Origin: Nevskiales bacterium
GTDB lineage: Bacteria; Pseudomonadota; Gammaproteobacteria; Steroidobacterales; GCA-2729495
Reading direction: 5' to 3'
NCBI GenBank assembly: GCA_011526045.1
Contig: WYBE01000060.1
Location: 1 to 63,712, forward strand
DNA length: 63,712 nucleotides
In this document: positions 35,587 to 45,929 of the stretch, one piece after another
Numbering within the stretch: the first letter of the stretch is position 1
Layout: every line of letters begins with the position of its first letter
The notes under the pieces: generated by a model
Databases searched by the model: none
Told to the model about the DNA's origin: nothing
The model's input: the letters and a program-made list of their open reading frames with translations, nothing else
Position numbers and translations under genes: made by a program

Positions 35587-36299
35587 GTGGCGAGCCAGCC
35601 CTCGTGGTGATCTCGAATCAATGCAATTGCCTCGTCGGCGCTGGTCACGCAGCGCGGGATGTCCAGGTCGGCGGCATTCGCGAGCGGCGGATCTGCCGAA
35701 AGCATGGTACTGCGCGCCCACTCGACGAGGCCCGGCCACATTTTCCCGATGAAAATGAACGGGGTCTTCCGGCCGAGGTGCCCGACCTGAAGCAGTTGCC
35801 AGACCAGCATCGCCTCGAGCACCGTGCCGATGCCACCGGGCGCGACGATGAAAGCGTCAGAAGCCAGCACGAACTGGTGCAGCCGCGTGAAGAACGTCCG
35901 GTGCTCGAACGCCTCGGTGACGAATGCGTTGACCTCCTGCTCGAACGGCAACTCGACCCGGATGCCGACGGATTGGGCATGGCCTGGCGCTGCCGCAGCG
36001 CCTTCGTTTGCGGCCTGCATGAGCCCGGGGCCACCACCCGTGACGATGTCGCAACCCATCGCCGCAAGCGCTGCGGCGACGCGCTTCGTCTCTTCGTAGC
36101 CGAAGGTGCCGCACTTGATCCGCGCCGAACCGAAGATCGTGACGCGATAGCGCTCCCGCCGTGACGGGCGCAGGCGTGTCAGTTCGTTGACGACGTCCCA
36201 CAGCCCCAGCACGGAGCTCACCAGGACCTGCCTCACCGCATTCTCGTCGGCGAGGCTGATAACGCCGGATTTCTCCTCGGTGGCCTTGCCGCTGCTCAT
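35541..36299 (-). CDS. LOG family nucleotide phosphoribohydrolase
   Basis: A 252-residue Rossmann-fold protein of the LOG/TIGR00730-like group. Hallmarks are VTIFGSARI, the GGGPGLMQAANEGA motif and PGGIGTVLEAMLVWQ (PGGxGT). Family members cleave 5'-monophosphate nucleosides to a base and ribose 5-phosphate. ATG 36299 is preferred over 36335 for its GGGGGA ribosome site. It sits 16 bases from both neighbours in the glgP - xfp - beta-CASP - LOG - PLD run. Ribose 5-phosphate released here could enter the pentose-phosphate pool used by the phosphoketolase. Confidence 0.87.
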   Translation of the reverse strand: MSSGKATEEKSGVISLADENAVRQVLVSSVLGLWDVVNELTRLRPSRRERYRVTIFGSARIKCGTFGYEETKRVAAALAAMGCDIVTGGGPGLMQAANEGAAAAPGHAQSVGIRVELPFEQEVNAFVTEAFEHRTFFTRLHQFVLASDAFIVAPGGIGTVLEAMLVWQLLQVGHLGRKTPFIFIGKMWPGLVEWARSTMLSADPPLANAADLDIPRCVTSADEAIALIRDHHEGWLATGAGTSVSETVGDGP

Positions 36300-36315
36300 C
36301 GTGGTTCCCCCGCGA

Positions 36316-37707
36316 TCAGACTTCGATGACATCACCCAACCTGGGGCACTGCGCCCTGATGCCGTGCTTCGAGCGGATCAGGTCCGCCAGCGCCTTGCGG
36401 GCCTGGTCCTCACCGTGCGTGATGATCAGGCGAGGCTTCGACGGCGCAACCGCGTCGAACCACTCCAGCAGGCCCTTCTGGTCGGCATGGGCGCTGAAGC
36501 CCCCCATGGTGTGGATCGAGGCGCGAACTGCAATTTCCTCGCCGAAGATCGCGACCTTGTCGGCACCGTCCACGAGCTTCCTGCCGAGAGTGCCCGGTGA
36601 CTGAAACCCGACGAACAGCACGGTCGTACCTGGCCGGCTCAGGTTGTGACGAAGATGATGCAGGATGCGCCCGCCATTGCACATACCGGCTCCCGCCATG
36701 ATCATGCACGGGCCGCCCATGTCGTTCAGCGCCTGCGAGTCCTTCGCCGTCGGGCAGACCCGCACGCTCTGCAGGTTGCGCCTCAGCTCGCCGGACTTGA
36801 TCATCGCGCGCGACTCCGCATCGAACAGCTCATTGTGCTTGCCGTAAACCTTGGTTGCCTCGATTGCGAGCGGGCTGTCGAGAAATACCGGAAATCTGGG
36901 CAACGTCTTGTTGCGAAACGCTGCGGCCAGCAGGTACAGCATCAGCTGTGTACGCCCGACGGCGAACACCGGGACCAGGATCTTCGCCTTGTTCTGGATC
37001 GCCTTTGCAACGATCTTTCGCGCCTCGATAGCGGTCTCCCGCAGGGAGCGGTGATTCCGGTCGCCATAGGTCGATTCCATGACGACCGCGTCGGCAGACG
37101 CGAACGGTACCGGGTCCTCCAGCAACGGGGCCCCACGAGGCCCGAGATCGCCGGAAAACACCACCACCTTTTTCGTCCCGCCTTCCTGGACCGTGAGCTC
37201 CACGCTGGCCGAACCGATCACGTGCCCGGCATCCACGAGGCGAGCCTCGATGCCCGGCGCGATCTTGACCCTCTTGCCGTACTCGACCGCGCGGAGCAGC
37301 GGCCGCAGGCGGCGCACGTCCTGCTCCTCGTAGAGCGGCTCCAGCGGGTCGAGCCCCGCTCGCAGCCGCTTGCGGTTCTCGCGCTCCAGCTCCCCCTTCT
37401 GCAGGAACAACGCGTCGCGCAGGATCAGCGTGGCTACGTCGAATGTCGCGCGCGTGCCGATAACCGGTCCCTGGTACCCGGCTTTTGTCAGCAGCGGCAA
37501 CCGGCCGACGTGATCCAGGTGGGCATGGGTCAGCACTACCGCGTCGAGATGGCCGCCCTCGATCTGGCCCTGCAGGCGGTTCTTCGCCCTCTCCTCCTTG
37601 CGCCCCTGGAACATACCGCAATCGACGAGCACGTTCGCCTGCTTCGTCTGCACCTGGTAGGCCGAACCCGTGACATCACCCGTAGCGCCGTGAAAATGAA
37701 TCTTCAT
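36316..37707 (-). CDS. Metallo-beta-lactamase / beta-CASP RNase-like hydrolase
   Basis: A 463-residue protein with the MBL zinc motif LTHAHLDHVGRLPLL and further His/Asp ligands (DAGHVIGSASVEL, VVFSGDLGPRG). The beta-CASP insert spans about 170-420 and ends with the signature PGTTVLFVGFQSPGTLGRKL and SIHTMGGFSAHADQKGLLEWF. Such proteins (YSH1/CPSF73-like, bacterial form) are predicted RNA nucleases. In proteobacteria they often sit beside phosphoketolase and glycogen genes, as here; the reason for that linkage is not known to me. Confidence 0.9.
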   Translation of the reverse strand: MKIHFHGATGDVTGSAYQVQTKQANVLVDCGMFQGRKEERAKNRLQGQIEGGHLDAVVLTHAHLDHVGRLPLLTKAGYQGPVIGTRATFDVATLILRDALFLQKGELERENRKRLRAGLDPLEPLYEEQDVRRLRPLLRAVEYGKRVKIAPGIEARLVDAGHVIGSASVELTVQEGGTKKVVVFSGDLGPRGAPLLEDPVPFASADAVVMESTYGDRNHRSLRETAIEARKIVAKAIQNKAKILVPVFAVGRTQLMLYLLAAAFRNKTLPRFPVFLDSPLAIEATKVYGKHNELFDAESRAMIKSGELRRNLQSVRVCPTAKDSQALNDMGGPCMIMAGAGMCNGGRILHHLRHNLSRPGTTVLFVGFQSPGTLGRKLVDGADKVAIFGEEIAVRASIHTMGGFSAHADQKGLLEWFDAVAPSKPRLIITHGEDQARKALADLIRSKHGIRAQCPRLGDVIEV

Positions 37708-37730
37708 TGCTCGCCTCGTTGATCAACCGC

Positions 37731-40097
37731 TCAGTACGGCCACGTCCACTGAGCGACCTCCTTGCGGTCGGTGCCGTGCTCATGCGCGTAGCTCATGTTG
37801 TCGATGATCGCGTTCTTCATTTCTTCCTTCAGGTGCGCCGCCCTGGTGCGCAGCTTCGGCACGCGGTCGATCACGTCGATGACGAGGTGAAAGCGCGAGG
37901 TCTCGTTGAGCATGGCCAGCTCCAGCGGCGTGTTGATGTTGCCTTTCTCCTTGTAGCCGCGCACGTGCAAATTGTCGTGCCCCTTGAAGCGGTAGGACAG
38001 CTTGTGGATCAGCCAGGGGTAACCATGGAAGTTGAAGATGATCGGCTTGTCCGTGGTGAACAGGCTGTCGAACTCCCGGTCGGTCGACCCGTGCGGATGC
38101 TCCGACGCCGGCTGCAGCTTGAAGAGATCGACCACGTTGACGAAACGCAGCCGCAGATCCGGCACCCGCTCGCGGAGAATCGCCGCGGCGGCGAGTGCCT
38201 CCATGGTGGCCACGTCGCCACAGGCAGCCAGCACCACGTCCGGCTCCTCGCCGGCATCTGTGCTCGCGCGTGCCCAGATGCCGAGACCCTTGGCGCAGTG
38301 GACGATCGCTTCGTCGATGGTGGCGAACTGCAGGTGCTTCTGTTTGTCGGCGACGATGACGTTGATGCAGTCGGTACTGCGCAGGCACTGGTCGGCGACG
38401 GCGAGCAGCGTATTGGCGTCGGGCGGCAGGTAGACCCGCGTCACCGACGGCCCCTTGTTGGTCACGAGGTCGATGAAGCCCGGGTCCTGATGGGAGAAGC
38501 CGTTGTGGTCCTGGCGCCAGACCGTGGAGGACAACAGGATGTTCTCGGAGGCGACCGAGGCCCGCCATGGCACGTGGTTCTTGCAGATATCGAGCCACTT
38601 GGCATGCTGGTTGAACATCGAGTCGATGACGTGGGCGAAGGCCTCGTAGGTGTGGAAGAACCCGTGGCGCCCGGTGAGCAGATACCCCTCGAGCCAGCCG
38701 AGCAGGGTGTGCTCGGAGAGCATCTCCATCACGCGCCCGTCGCGGGCGAGCTCGCCACCGTCGGCATCCTCGGGCAGCAGCTCGGCCATCCAGGTCTTCT
38801 TGCTCACCTGGTAGATCGCCTGCAGGCGGTTTGACGCGGTTTCGTCCGGACCGAAGACCCGGAAGTTCGTCATGTTGAGCTTCATCGTATCGCGCAGGAA
38901 CTCACCGAGCGGCTTCGTGTTCTCGTACAGTTCCGTTCCCCGTCTGCCGACCGCCACGGCGTAATCGCGGAAATCGGGCAGTTTCAGCTGCCGGCGCAGC
39001 TGGCCGCCGTTCGTGTGCGGGTTGGCGCTCATCCGGCGGTTGCCCTTCGGCGCGAGCGCGCGCAGCTCCGGCACCAGCCGGCCGTCCGCATCGAACAGTT
39101 CCTTCGGCTTGTAGCTGCGCAGCCAGCTCTCGAGCAGCTTGAGGTTGGCCGGGTTGTTCTGGACGTCGGAAAACGGCACCTGGTGCGAGCGCCAGGAGCC
39201 CTCGACCTTGTGCCCCTTGATCGCCTTCGGTCCGGTCCAGCCTTTCGGCGAGCGCAACACGATCATCGGCCAGCGCGGGCGGAACGTCTTCTTCGACCTG
39301 CGCGCCTTCTGCTGGTGGGCGCGGATCTCGCCGACTGCTTTCTCCAGCGTCGCGGCCATCTGCTGGTGCATGGCCGCCGGATCATCGCCCTCGACGAAAT
39401 AGGGCTTGTAGCCGTAGCCGACGAACAGCGCTTCGAGTTCCTCGTGGCTGATGCGCGCGAGGATCGTCGGGTTGGCGATCTTGTAGCCGTTGAGGTTCAG
39501 GATCGGCAGGACGGCACCGTCGTGCACCGGGTTGAGGAACTTGTTCGAGTGCCAGGCGGTGGCGAGCGGGCCGGTCTCCGCCTCGCCATCACCCACGACG
39601 CAGGCCACGATGAGGTCTGGATTGTCGAGCGCCATGCCATAGGCGTGCGACAGGCTGTAGCCGAGCTCGCCGCCTTCGTGGATCGACCCCGGGGTCTCGG
39701 GGGTAACGTGGCTGCCGATGTGGCCTGGAAAGGAGAACTGCTTGAAGAACTTCTGCATGCCCTCCTCGTCCTCGCTCTTGTCGGGATAGATCTCCGAGTA
39801 CGTTCCCTCGAGGTAGGCCGGCCCCAGCACGCCTGGCGCGCCGTGGCCCGGGCCGGCAACGAAAATCACGTCGAGATCGTGCCGGACGATCAGGCGGTTG
39901 AGGTGCACCCACACGAAGGACAGCGCCGGGCTCGCGCCCCAGTGACCGAGCAGGCGATGCTTGACGTGCTCGACCTTGAGCGGCTCGCGGAGCAATGGAT
40001 TGTCACGCAGATAGATCATCCCGACGGACAGGTAATTGCAGGCCCGCCACCAGGCGTTGATCAGCTCGAGTTCCTTCTTGTTCAGGGGCTTTTCCAT
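37731..40097 (-). CDS. xfp: Xylulose-5-P / fructose-6-P phosphoketolase
   Basis: A thiamine-diphosphate enzyme of 788 residues that splits xylulose 5-P (or fructose 6-P) with phosphate to acetyl-P and glyceraldehyde 3-P (or erythrose 4-P). Family blocks are visible: [15 protein letters not shown] at the start, [28 protein letters not shown], the ThDP motif [23 protein letters not shown], and the C-terminal [29 protein letters not shown]. Start ATG 40097 follows AGGAGACAG. It is 35 bases after glgP and 23 before the beta-CASP gene. Acetyl-P made here can be used by the acetate kinase at 55674. Confidence 0.96.
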   Translation of the reverse strand: MEKPLNKKELELINAWWRACNYLSVGMIYLRDNPLLREPLKVEHVKHRLLGHWGASPALSFVWVHLNRLIVRHDLDVIFVAGPGHGAPGVLGPAYLEGTYSEIYPDKSEDEEGMQKFFKQFSFPGHIGSHVTPETPGSIHEGGELGYSLSHAYGMALDNPDLIVACVVGDGEAETGPLATAWHSNKFLNPVHDGAVLPILNLNGYKIANPTILARISHEELEALFVGYGYKPYFVEGDDPAAMHQQMAATLEKAVGEIRAHQQKARRSKKTFRPRWPMIVLRSPKGWTGPKAIKGHKVEGSWRSHQVPFSDVQNNPANLKLLESWLRSYKPKELFDADGRLVPELRALAPKGNRRMSANPHTNGGQLRRQLKLPDFRDYAVAVGRRGTELYENTKPLGEFLRDTMKLNMTNFRVFGPDETASNRLQAIYQVSKKTWMAELLPEDADGGELARDGRVMEMLSEHTLLGWLEGYLLTGRHGFFHTYEAFAHVIDSMFNQHAKWLDICKNHVPWRASVASENILLSSTVWRQDHNGFSHQDPGFIDLVTNKGPSVTRVYLPPDANTLLAVADQCLRSTDCINVIVADKQKHLQFATIDEAIVHCAKGLGIWARASTDAGEEPDVVLAACGDVATMEALAAAAILRERVPDLRLRFVNVVDLFKLQPASEHPHGSTDREFDSLFTTDKPIIFNFHGYPWLIHKLSYRFKGHDNLHVRGYKEKGNINTPLELAMLNETSRFHLVIDVIDRVPKLRTRAAHLKEEMKNAIIDNMSYAHEHGTDRKEVAQWTWPY

Positions 40098-40132
40098 TGC
40101 TGTCTCCTGTTGCCGTGCGCAGGCTGACGCGC

Positions 40133-42652
40133 TCAGGTCCGATGCGCCGAAACCGGACTGACGTTCCAGATGTCCCGGCAGTACTCCCGGATCGAGCGAT
40201 CCGACGAGAAGCGGCCGGACCGTGCGCTGTTCAGGATCGACATGCGCGTCCAGGATTTCTCGTTCCGCCAGACGCCGCTCACCTGCTCCTGGCAATCGAC
40301 ATACGCGCGGTAGTCGGCCAGCAGCAGGTACTCATCGTGGTTCAGCAGCGAGTCGACGAGCGGCCGGAACAGCTCCCGGTCACCGCCGGAAAAATGCCCA
40401 CCGGCGATCTGGTCGATGACTTCGCGCAACTCGGCATCCTGTTCGTAGATGGATCGAGGCTCGTACCCGGCCGCACGCGTGTGCATGACCTGCCCGGCAG
40501 TCAGCCCGAAGAGGAAGAAATTCTCGGGTCCGACCGCATCACGGATCTCGACATTGGCGCCATCGAGGGTGCCGATCGTCAGCGCGCCGTTCATGGTGAA
40601 CTTCATGTTGCCGGTGCCGGATGCTTCCTTGCCCGCCGTCGAAATCTGCTCGGACAGGTCCGCTGCCGGGTAGACGTGGTGCCCCATCTTGACGTTGAAA
40701 TCCGGCAGAAACACCACCCGCAGCGCTTCGGCCACTCCCGGATCCCGGCCGATGGTCTCTGCCACCGAGTTGATCAGCTTGATGATGAGCTTGGCCATGC
40801 GGTAGCCGGGTGCCGCCTTGCCGCCAAAGATGATAGTGCGCGCCGCCGGATCGGTAACCGCCCCATTGCGAATCCGGTTGTAGAGGGTCGCCACGTGCAG
40901 CACATTCAGATGCTGGCGCTTGTACTCGTGCAACCGCTTGACCTGCACGTCGAACAGGGAGCGCGGATCGACCGTGACGCCCGTGCGCTCACGCAGGATT
41001 GTCGCCAGGGCCTGCTTGTTGGCCGCCTTCACGGCACGCCACTCGGCCTGGAACCCCGCATCCCCGGCCAGGGGCTCGATGCGCACCAGCTCATCTTCGA
41101 GATCGGCGAGCCACCGGTCGCCGATGCGCTTGGTCACGAGCGCGGTCAGTTTCGGGTTGCTGAGCGCGATCCAGCGTCGCGGCGTGACCCCGTTGGTGAC
41201 ATTGCGGAACTTTCCGGGAGCTACGCGGTAGAAGTCGCTGAGCACCGTATTGCGCAGCAGCTCGCTATGCAGCTCGGCGACGCCGTTGATGGCGTGACTG
41301 CCGACCGCAGCGAGGTGAGCCATACGCACATAGCGACTGCCGGCTTCGTCGATCAGCGACAGGCGGCCGAGCAATTGATCGTCGCCCGGACACTGCGATC
41401 GCACCTGATCGAGGAAGCGACGGTTGATCTCGAAGATGATCTCGAGGTGGCGCGGCAGCAGGCGGCCGAACAACGGCAGCGACCACTTCTCCAGCGCCTC
41501 GGACAACAACGTGTGATTGGTATAACTGCAGGCCGCCTGCGTGATCTTCCAGGCCTCGTCCCAATCCAGCAGGTGCCGATCCACCAGCAGGCGCATCAGC
41601 TCGGCGATGGCGAGCGAGGGATGGGTGTCGTTGAGCTGCACCGCCCAGCTACGGTGAAATTCGCCGAGCTTCCCGCCCCGCGCGAGGTGCAGGCGGATCA
41701 TGTCCTGCAATGAGCAGGAGACGAAGAAGTACTGCTGCTCGAGGCGCAACTGCTTGCCGGCCTCAGGGTCGTCGTTCGGGTACAGGACCTTGGAGATCGT
41801 CTCCGATGCGACTTTCTGGTCCACGGCGCGGTAGTAGTCACCGACATTGAAGGCATCGAAATCGAAGGACTCCGTTGCTTCGGCTTTCCACAGACGCAAC
41901 AGGTTCGTGGTCGCAGAGCGGTAGCCGGGCACGGGTGTGTCATAGGCGATGCCCTTGACGATCTTGTCCGGCAACCACAGCACGCGCGAGTGGCCTGCGC
42001 TGTCCTGGCTCACTTCGGTGTGGCCGCCGAACTCGACGTCATAGCTGACATCGCAGTGAACGATCTCCCAGGGATTTCCGAAGCGCAGCCACTTGTCGGT
42101 GAGTTCCACCTGCCAACCGTCGCGAATCGCCTGGTCGAAGATGCCGAACTCGTACCGGATGCCGTAGCCGATCGCCGGCACGTCGAGCGTCGCCAGCGAG
42201 TCCATGAAGCACGCCGCCAGCCGGCCGAGCCCGCCGTTGCCGAGGCCCGGCTCCTCCTCCTGCTCCAGCAGGTCATCGAGATCCTGACCGACGCCGGCCA
42301 CCGCGGCCTGCGCGGCATCCCGAATGCCAAGGTTGATCAGGGTATTGCCAAGTTGCGGGCCGATGAGAAATTCCGCCGACAGATAGGCCACGATCTTTGC
42401 CGCCGGCCGCTCGCCGGTGATGGCCTGGACCGTGTCGATATAGCGGTCGAGCATGCGGTCGCGCACCGTGTGCGCGAGCGCCATGTACCAGTCGACGCGT
42501 GTCGCGTGCTGCGGCAACCGCGCCCGCAGGTAATGCAGGTTATCGATCAACCCCTTGCCGATGGCGGGTGCGCCGAGCCCGGTGCGGGCTGACTCACGCT
42601 CCTCGGCTCGCGGTGATGCTGCCCCGTGCGGCTGGTCGGATCGGGCTGTCAT
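40133..42652 (-). CDS. glgP: Glycogen/starch phosphorylase
   Basis: PLP enzyme of 839 residues releasing glucose 1-phosphate from glycogen. Features: N-terminal [48 protein letters not shown], glucan-binding [26 protein letters not shown], and the PLP region [28 protein letters not shown] with the cofactor Lys. Length matches the family. ATG 42652 has a GGAGGATT site; upstream codons to 42745 are not conserved. It is the first gene of the glgP - xfp - beta-CASP - LOG - PLD run, feeding hexose phosphate toward the phosphoketolase. Confidence 0.96.
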   Translation of the reverse strand: MTARSDQPHGAASPRAEERESARTGLGAPAIGKGLIDNLHYLRARLPQHATRVDWYMALAHTVRDRMLDRYIDTVQAITGERPAAKIVAYLSAEFLIGPQLGNTLINLGIRDAAQAAVAGVGQDLDDLLEQEEEPGLGNGGLGRLAACFMDSLATLDVPAIGYGIRYEFGIFDQAIRDGWQVELTDKWLRFGNPWEIVHCDVSYDVEFGGHTEVSQDSAGHSRVLWLPDKIVKGIAYDTPVPGYRSATTNLLRLWKAEATESFDFDAFNVGDYYRAVDQKVASETISKVLYPNDDPEAGKQLRLEQQYFFVSCSLQDMIRLHLARGGKLGEFHRSWAVQLNDTHPSLAIAELMRLLVDRHLLDWDEAWKITQAACSYTNHTLLSEALEKWSLPLFGRLLPRHLEIIFEINRRFLDQVRSQCPGDDQLLGRLSLIDEAGSRYVRMAHLAAVGSHAINGVAELHSELLRNTVLSDFYRVAPGKFRNVTNGVTPRRWIALSNPKLTALVTKRIGDRWLADLEDELVRIEPLAGDAGFQAEWRAVKAANKQALATILRERTGVTVDPRSLFDVQVKRLHEYKRQHLNVLHVATLYNRIRNGAVTDPAARTIIFGGKAAPGYRMAKLIIKLINSVAETIGRDPGVAEALRVVFLPDFNVKMGHHVYPAADLSEQISTAGKEASGTGNMKFTMNGALTIGTLDGANVEIRDAVGPENFFLFGLTAGQVMHTRAAGYEPRSIYEQDAELREVIDQIAGGHFSGGDRELFRPLVDSLLNHDEYLLLADYRAYVDCQEQVSGVWRNEKSWTRMSILNSARSGRFSSDRSIREYCRDIWNVSPVSAHRT

Positions 42653-42910
42653 GAATCCTCCGCGCGAGTCGAACGTAGTCGTGGACGCTGCAGGGTCATG
42701 TTTATATTGCGGCCATATTAGCACCGCAGCTCTCGCGTACGGCAAGGGCCGGGTGTAAAGAAGTCGTCCGTGTACCCGTCGCGAAATCCCGGAGCACTGC
42801 GGCCGCCCGAACGCCCTCAGGTTTGACCGGATGCAGGGGCGTCAGGATACTCACACGATGCCATCGGCACGCCGATACGGCATGCTCCCTCGTCACGACA
42901 AGGTCCAGTC

Positions 42911-43699
42911 ATGCAGAAGCGCCGCGGCAAGCTGCCCGAGAACACTTACCAGGCCGAATTGCGCAAGCTGCATATCGAACTGGTGAAGCTGCAGGAATGG
43001 GTCCGGCACAAGGGCCTGAAGGTCTGCATCGTGTTCGAGGGCCGCGACGGAGCCGGCAAAGGCGGCACCATCAAGGCCATCACGGAACGCACCAGCCCGC
43101 GTGTCTTTCGTGTGGTCGCCCTGCCGGCGCCGACCGAGCGCGAGAAAACGCAGATGCATTCCCAGCGCTACCTGCCCCATCTGCCGGCCGCCGGTGAGAT
43201 CGTGATCTTCGACCGCAGCTGGTACAACCGCGCGGGAGTCGAGCGCGTCATGGGCTTCTGCAGCGAGGAAACGGCCAGGCGATTTCTCAGCCTGGTGCCG
43301 CTGTTCGAACAGATGATGGTCGAGTCCGGCATCATCCTGCTCAAGTACTGGCTCGAGGTCAGCCCCGCGGAGCAGACGCGGCGGCTCCAGTCGCGCATCA
43401 ACGACGGCCGCAAGATCTGGAAAGTCTCGCCGATGGACCTGCAGTCTTACACCCGTTGGGATGAGTACTCCAGGGCACGCGACGAAATGTTCGCCGCAAC
43501 CGATACGGCGTGGGCGCCGTGGTACGCCGCCTACTCCGACGACAAACGGCGGGTGCGCCTCAATATCATTGCGCACCTGCTGGGCCAGATCCCGTATCGG
43601 ACACCTCCTCGCAGGCAGGTGCGGCTGCCGCGGCGCGCACGGCAACCCAGGCCCGCACCGCTGCCAAAGTCGGTGCAACGCATTCCCGAAAAGTTCTGA
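42911..43699 (+). CDS. ppk2: Polyphosphate kinase 2 family protein
   Basis: A 262-residue class PPK2 enzyme, which phosphorylates nucleoside di- or monophosphates with polyphosphate. The Walker A is EGRDGAGKGGTIKAI (Lys50), the Walker B/lid FDRSWYNRAGVERVMGFC (Asp101, Arg102), then YWLEVSPAEQTRRLQSRINDGRKIWKVSPMDLQSYTRWDEY, the PPK2 signature. It has a basic C-terminal tail (TPPRRQVRLPRRARQPRP). It could regenerate ATP/GTP alongside acetate kinase. Divergent from glgP, with 258 bases of A/T-rich-spotted promoter DNA between. Confidence 0.93.
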   Translation: MQKRRGKLPENTYQAELRKLHIELVKLQEWVRHKGLKVCIVFEGRDGAGKGGTIKAITERTSPRVFRVVALPAPTEREKTQMHSQRYLPHLPAAGEIVIFDRSWYNRAGVERVMGFCSEETARRFLSLVPLFEQMMVESGIILLKYWLEVSPAEQTRRLQSRINDGRKIWKVSPMDLQSYTRWDEYSRARDEMFAATDTAWAPWYAAYSDDKRRVRLNIIAHLLGQIPYRTPPRRQVRLPRRARQPRPAPLPKSVQRIPEKF

Positions 43700-43703
43700 G
43701 ACT

Positions 43704-43773
43704 TCGCGAAGATCGCGGCATACGGTCCGTCAGCGAAGCACTCGAGCCAGCCGCTCGAGTCCACCACGTTCAT
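43704..43773 (-). pseudogene. PIN-domain (VapC-like) toxin fragment
   Basis: ATG 43773 opens with MNVVDSSGWLECFADGPYAAIFA, the typical first strand and helix of a PIN toxin (catalytic Asp5). After about 23 residues it runs into sequence antisense to the ppk2 3' end and has no later PIN motifs. Its ATG overlaps the antitoxin stop (ATGA), the native junction of such pairs. This is a decayed toxin. Confidence 0.75.
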
Positions 43774-43943
43774 GTCCGGCCTGTGACGCGCTCGACGCGC
43801 GTGTCGATTCCCTTGAGAAAGCCACGCATCCTGCGAATCGGGCGGACAGGCACGAGCTCGATGCGGTCATCGGGCACCACCACCTGTACCTTCTGGCCGG
43901 GCACGAGCCCGAGGCGCGCGCGGACCGCGCGGGGAATGACCAT
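43770..43943 (-). pseudogene. AbrB/MazE-type antitoxin remnant
   Basis: The frame encodes MVIPRAVRARLGLVPGQKVQVVVPDDRIELVPVRPIRRMRGFLKGID, an AbrB-like DNA-binding fold. Upstream in frame, AISPKFQ continues the family N-terminus but no start codon is found before the marC stop region, so the native 5' end is lost. ATG 43943 could still give a 57-residue product. It pairs with the PIN fragment just downstream. Confidence 0.75.
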
Positions 43944-43975
43944 CTGGAACTTCGGGGAAATGGCACGATCCCCCG

Positions 43976-44644
43976 TCAGCGCGCCGGCAGGCTGGTGACG
44001 AGTTCGGCGATGCCGGTCCAGAGCACCTGGATGCCGATACAGAAGAGCAGGAAGGCGGAGAGCCGCGAGATGATCGTTGTGCCGGTCGTGCCGACGGCGC
44101 GCGAGATCCGTCCGGACGACCTGTAGAGCAGGTAGACCACGAGGCAGATCAGGCTCGTCGTCACGAGTGCCTGCACCGCGAAAGCCAGCAGGTTGCGCTC
44201 GCCGGAACTGCCAGTGGCCAGCGCAATGGCGACCGAGATCGTGCCGGGCCCCGTGGTGAGAGGCATCGTCAGCGGGTAGAACGCCATGCGCGCGTCGTCC
44301 CGCCCGTCCGCCTCCTCGACGACGGCACCACGCTCCTCCGCATCATCATTGGCATTGAGCATCTTCCACGCCGCCAGTGCGATGACAATGCCGCCCGCTA
44401 CGCGCAGGACGGGGATCGAGATGCCAAAAACACGCAGCACGAATGCCCCGACCAGCATCGACGCATTCAGCAGGAAAAAGCTGTAGGTCGCCACCCGCCG
44501 CGCGAGGATGGCGCGTCCGTCCTGCGACATGTGCCGCGTGGCCGCCAGGAAGATGAACGCACCGCCCAGCGGGTTGATGATGGAGAACAGTGCCGGAAAG
44601 GCCAGCAGCACGAACGCCGCTACCTCGGTGACGAAACCCTTCAC
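43976..44644 (-). CDS. MarC family membrane protein
   Basis: A 222-residue protein with six membrane helices of the MarC/SnatA family: FVLLAFPALFSIINPLGGAFIFLAAT, IPVLRVAGGIVIALAAWKML, YPLTMPLTTGPGTISVAIALATG, and the last helices to WTGIAELVTS. Members have been linked to neutral amino acid export (SnatA) or stress; MarC itself is not a proven drug exporter. The central loop is acidic (NDDAEERGAVVEEADGRDD). Its stop abuts the antitoxin remnant. Confidence 0.9.
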   Translation of the reverse strand: MKGFVTEVAAFVLLAFPALFSIINPLGGAFIFLAATRHMSQDGRAILARRVATYSFFLLNASMLVGAFVLRVFGISIPVLRVAGGIVIALAAWKMLNANDDAEERGAVVEEADGRDDARMAFYPLTMPLTTGPGTISVAIALATGSSGERNLLAFAVQALVTTSLICLVVYLLYRSSGRISRAVGTTGTTIISRLSAFLLFCIGIQVLWTGIAELVTSLPAR

Positions 44645-44691
44645 CGCGATTGCACCAGTAGCCCCGGTTCAGGACTGTCTGGCCAGCGGCA

Positions 44692-44913
44692 TCAGCGCTC
44701 CATGATCTGCTTCACCTGCTCCTTCTTGATGGAAGCGTCGCGGCCCTCCGAGTCTTCGTACGTGTACATGCCGGTCTCCTCGTTGAGCTTCGGCTTGCCG
44801 TGTGCCGTAATCATCGTGCCGTCAGTCGTGCTGATGATGTACTCGGAGGAGGAACAGGCGGCAAGAACCACGACTAACAGCGCCGCTGCAGCGACCTGAA
44901 TTCCACGAAACAT
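44692..44913 (-). CDS. YgdI/YgdR family small lipoprotein
   Basis: A 73-residue lipoprotein (signal VVVLAACSSSEYI) with the YgdI/YgdR SH3-like core: IISTTDGTMITAHGKPKLNEETGMYTYEDSEGRDASIKKEQVKQI. Role in the family unknown, likely outer membrane. ATG 44913 follows CAGGAGA; the upstream ATG 44961 would hide the leader. 47 bases before marC on the same strand. Confidence 0.88.
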   Translation of the reverse strand: MFRGIQVAAAALLVVVLAACSSSEYIISTTDGTMITAHGKPKLNEETGMYTYEDSEGRDASIKKEQVKQIMER

Positions 44914-45038
44914 ACGAGATTCTCCTGTTGTTGAGCGTTGCAGAGATCCGCGACGGGTCATCCCACAACGGCATTATGCCAGCATTCGCAATGGCATCGC
45001 TCCGTGGACGCAGGGCTTGCACCGGACGTGTCCCATGA

Positions 45039-45929
45039 TCACCAGGCGTTCTGCCACGCCACGGTCCAGGTGGTGAAATCAGCCCCGATCCGCGTCGCCG
45101 TTCCGTCCGACCAGGCGATCTTGAGCGACTGCTCGCCGACCAGCGGCACCGACAGGGTCACGCCAACGCGCGAGGTCTTCTGCAGATCCTCGTTGCGCAC
45201 TCCCTCGACGGTGGTATCCCCGCCCCGGTACCAGGTCCCGTCAACGGCGACCCACAACCGGGGTCGGACCGTGTAGCTGACATGGCCTTGAACCGTCGTG
45301 ATCGGATCCTGCTCGCGGCGGCGTCCACCCAGGAAGTCGTCGTTGTCCGTGAACAGCCACACCCCCGCCGAGATCTCCACCGACCACGGGCCGAGCGGGT
45401 GATACAGGCCGACCTCCGGCCGGAAGGCCCAGCGGTTGGTGCCGAGGTTGATGAGCTTGTCGCCGTCGTACTCCCCGGTCGGGGTCGACACGGTCAGGCT
45501 TGCACCCAGCGTCGTGGCGGGCGTGCGCGCCGCGAACTCCGCTCGATCGAGCGCCGGGCCGCCGATCAGGTTCCAGGCAAGGCGCAACCTGGCGTCCGCA
45601 AGCCCGCGCCGCGACACCGAGCGGCTCGCCTCGAAGACCTCGCCGCTGACATCGGCCCAGGCGTAGGGCACCACGAGCCCGACGCTCGCGGCGCGACCGG
45701 CGAAGGCGAAGGTGCGCGAGATGCCCGCCAGCGCGTAATCGATATCGGCATCCACGTCGGTGATCGGCAGCGTGGGGTCCGTGGTCACCCCGCCGCTCAC
45801 GTTCTGCCACGAAAGCCCCACGAAGTTCATGCCGACCGGCGCAGGCGAGTAGGCACGCGGCTCCATTTCCTGGGCGAGCGCGGGCGCGCAGATGAACGCC
45901 ATGAGAACAAAGATACGGTGCCGGAGCAT
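45039..45929 (-). CDS. Outer-membrane beta-barrel protein, transporter-like
   Basis: Exported protein of 296 residues (signal peptide ending near PALAQ). It is rich in alternating hydrophobic strands: NFVGLSWQNVSGGVT, VGLVVPYAWADVSGEV, LGASLTVSTPTGEYDGDKLINLGTNRWAFRPEVGLYHPLGPWSVEISAGVW and a C-terminal TTWTVAWQNAW ending in an aromatic residue, as barrels do. The PTGEYD...INLGTNRW block matches the family annotated as phenol MetA-pathway proteins, probably channels for hydrophobic compounds. Divergent from the SulP transporter. Confidence 0.85.
   Translation of the reverse strand: MLRHRIFVLMAFICAPALAQEMEPRAYSPAPVGMNFVGLSWQNVSGGVTTDPTLPITDVDADIDYALAGISRTFAFAGRAASVGLVVPYAWADVSGEVFEASRSVSRRGLADARLRLAWNLIGGPALDRAEFAARTPATTLGASLTVSTPTGEYDGDKLINLGTNRWAFRPEVGLYHPLGPWSVEISAGVWLFTDNDDFLGGRRREQDPITTVQGHVSYTVRPRLWVAVDGTWYRGGDTTVEGVRNEDLQKTSRVGVTLSVPLVGEQSLKIAWSDGTATRIGADFTTWTVAWQNAW

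Noticed and set aside
43741..43759. CTCGAGC/GCTCGAG hairpin as ppk2 terminator
   Set aside because: No T-tract, and the sequence encodes the SSGWLE part of the PIN remnant, which explains the symmetry.
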